Assembly: GCA_016758965.1 (NCBI GenBank)
Contig: JAEPRB010000080.1
Location: 2,501-66,500, forward strand
Reading direction: 5' to 3'
DNA length: 64,000 bases
Source: Circinella minor
Lineage: Eukaryota; Mucoromycota; Mucoromycetes; Mucorales; Lichtheimiaceae
Under the pieces are notes generated by a model. That model did not search any database and was not told where the DNA came from. It saw nothing but the letters and a program-made list of their open reading frames with translations. The position numbers and the translations under genes are program-made. Of the stretch, positions 61,901-64,000 are shown in pieces (positions within the stretch are counted from its first letter, which is position 1; every line of letters begins with the position of its first letter).

Positions 61901-64000
61901 ATTCAACAGCGCACAACATGTGGACGTGTGGACCTGTATATCCATAATCAGACAGAGGTACTGTGACTGAGGGATATTATTATAATAGCAACATTATCAT
62001 AGCTCGCGATGCTCCTGTTCAGGTGCACCGAATTTGGGGGGATTGACAAAAACGTTTTGGGCTCGATCACTCGATTTTTTCTTGCATAAACAATTATGTA
62101 TTACAAAAAACTACTAGAGTAATACAAGTGGCACTATTACAGTATTTTGATGGACACAGAAAAATGAGTTTCGAAAAGAGTTATATGTTTCTCAGTAGCT
62201 CCAAGAAAAAAGGGATTGTGGCTCAGTGTAAGTTAGCGTCGTTTTTTCTTTTTTTTTTTTTTTTTTTTGTATACATATAGAAAAAGGTAAAAAAAAATGT
62301 ATATTTTATTTCAAATAATTCGTTCGTGCTTGAGCGATAATAAGAAATAATAACAGCAGGAACGGCCGATTATCGACAAAAATGTTTAAATTGATTTTCG
62401 CCGCTTACATATATGAAACGTGTAGGTATGATGAGTTATTAGGGCATTTTAATGAACTAAAGTAAAATTTATTATTTGCGTCTTAACAACGCAAAAGACA
62501 AATATTAATAGTTTTTTAGTATGTAAATCACTAAAACAGAAGGTAATATAATAATAATATGTATATCATTATTAGATTGCCTCCAAAAATGCATTTATTG
62601 ACCCCCCTTCGTAATGATTTTTTTTGCATGCTATTAGATTTTATCCAATTTTGTCAGTCAATGTTCAATATAAAGATTGCAAGGGGAAATCGGTGTTCTA
62701 TTGTTACAACATTGGTGTAATATATAATGCTACCCGTTCCTTCCTTTTTTTAGGGGTCGCTAGGGCGGATAAGAAAGGAGTGAAGGGAGTGGAAACTTCT
62801 GCTCATGTGTCATCAATACAACACAAAAGCAACAAAAAAATAATAGCATTATTAAGTTTGTTTGTTTAAGCGAACATACTTTTACTCACTAGTCCATTCC
62901 CCCCACACACAGTATTATAAAATATCGAAAAAGTTTTAAGTATTAGGCGCGGGATGCATGGAGCAGATGATTTATTTTCATCGTTCTCCCTCCCTTTCCC
63001 CCCTATCCCACCCCCATTTTCCTTGTCCGTATCACGGTTCACAGCAATAGTACCAACACCAACACCAAAACAAAGGATTATCAGAAGCTCCTTTTTTTAT
63101 ACTTTCTAAAGGGATAAAGTGTAACAAGTTTCCAAACTAATGGTAAGTGTTTCAAATGCATCATTAACGCGCTTCATCAATATTACCAATGCACGGTGGT
63201 AGTCTCGCGCTTCCGTCCCTTCTGCTCCTTGCCTGTACTTTGACCTGTATATATCCCTTAATATGACCTTAACATACTTAGTTGGTGATTGAAACTTCTA
63301 TATATGTTATGGAATGTGGATTATAATGCTTTGGTGGCTTTAGGGATGACGCAGTATAAATGTATTTGTTTTTTATGCATCAGCAGCGCATGTGCGCATT
63401 TTTATTATTATTCTTGTGGGGAATGATTTTAGCAAAGCCCTCGATTTTTGATGGACAACGATCATCCGTAATAATATACTAATTAATTTTTTCATAGATA
63501 TATATTGGTTTTAGAGCTATCGTTAATAACTTTTTCACATAAATAGTTATATTTTTTTTGAGTACTGTATATAGAAAAAGTTAGTGGATGTAGTTTTTCT
63601 CTATTGCGGTAATAAATTGTTTCAAAAATAATTAGAAGTTAATCTTATTTATTATTTCCGTGTTTGTTTCTAACATCATACGTGTCTAACAGTTCTGATA
63701 AATGCATTTTTTACCAAGATAAAATGTATCGATGTATAACCATCGAGAGAGAATGGTTTTACGTTGAATAATAGTGATTCAACAGGATGCTTTTTCCACG
63801 TCAAATAAAAGGAAGTAATAGACTTTGAGTGGGATTTTGTCACACGCCATCATGTGTAAAGATATCAGCAACATTGTGAGCTTAGTGAAAAAAATTAATT
63901 ACTCGTCTCCTTGTCGAGCATGGTGTTCAATAGTTTATCAGTAATAACCGACCCACATTACTCTTGGTCAACCATGTGAGAATAACAATATCGCAGTGAT
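58961..64000. other. Gene-poor right end, 5 kb
   Basis: No convincing gene, apart from a weak small-secreted-protein candidate at 59393-59629 listed separately. Most is AT-rich. The part at 62870-63260 is richer in C and G with CCC runs and pyrimidine-rich stretches, and may be regulatory DNA of a gene beyond the window; that is a guess. Confidence 0.5.
59393..59629 (-). CDS. Possible small secreted protein (weak)
   Basis: A 78-residue frame from an ATG at 59629. It begins MQVLLLFSLAFTS, which looks like a short signal peptide, and continues with a Cys-containing segment (three Cys) and polar residues. Base composition is less extreme than in random AT-rich frames nearby. There is no recognised family, no intron evidence and no second copy, so it may well be chance. 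Confidence 0.25.
   Translation of the reverse strand: MQVLLLFSLAFTSIDDFQIFITIFGKKDGLCRDDPSTISLPQRDHDHCDFPIPIILNYYYTDGCSIYTTWSTKMHSKN

Overview
This window looks like nuclear DNA of an early-diverging filamentous fungus, most likely Mucoromycota (Mucorales-like). The evidence is strongly AT-rich intergenic DNA with many poly-A/T and (AT)n tracts, short GT..AG introns (mostly 50-150 nt), Gln/Asn/Ser-rich protein tails, a chitin synthase, an Slp1-type SUN protein, a BORCS8-like BORC subunit (a family I know mainly from animals), and a non-LTR retrotransposon remnant of a type common in this group. The taxon is inferred from gene content only. I saw no tRNA, rRNA or CRISPR array.

Layout. 864-3233 (+) is an intronless regulator with a fungal transcription-factor domain. 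After a 6.8-kb AT-rich gap comes a nine-exon chitin synthase (10017-13389, +). Next are an NAD(H) kinase in eleven exons, one of only 8 nt (14132-16204, -), a SAP30BP/HCNGP-like nuclear protein (16449-17722, -), an eleven-exon sugar transporter (18603-21201, +) and a SUN-domain protein (21779-25180, +). The latter converges, across a 42-T tract, on cytosolic glutamyl-tRNA synthetase (25596-28415, -). At 30075-31972 (-) lies a lineage-type hypothetical gene whose otherwise continuous frame is broken by one TGA. From 32.1 to 35.9 kb is a repeat-rich island: a pogo-like terminus, a 501-bp tandem duplication containing inverted repeats, and a decayed LINE-type reverse transcriptase. A six-exon SH3/Ras-GEF gene (36946-41745, -) borders a gene desert of about 9.9 kb containing a small pogo/Tigger-like MITE. 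The last genes are a Q-rich low-complexity protein (51613-52989, +), a CAP-Gly protein (53571-54844, -), a Ufe1/syntaxin-18 SNARE (56681-57745, +) and a BORCS8-like protein (58243-58960, +). The final 5 kb has no convincing gene.

The genes do not form one pathway. Several concern polarised growth and membrane traffic (chitin synthase, Ras-GEF, CAP-Gly protein, Ufe1, BORC subunit); the others are housekeeping or metabolic. Exon joins were derived by hand from GT/AG sites, reading frame and remembered family motifs. All spliced models close in frame, but none has been tested against transcripts. The items most worth a second look are the in-frame TGA gene, the nested-repeat/LINE island, the micro-exons, the MITE, and a marked intergenic excess of the palindrome TACGTA.
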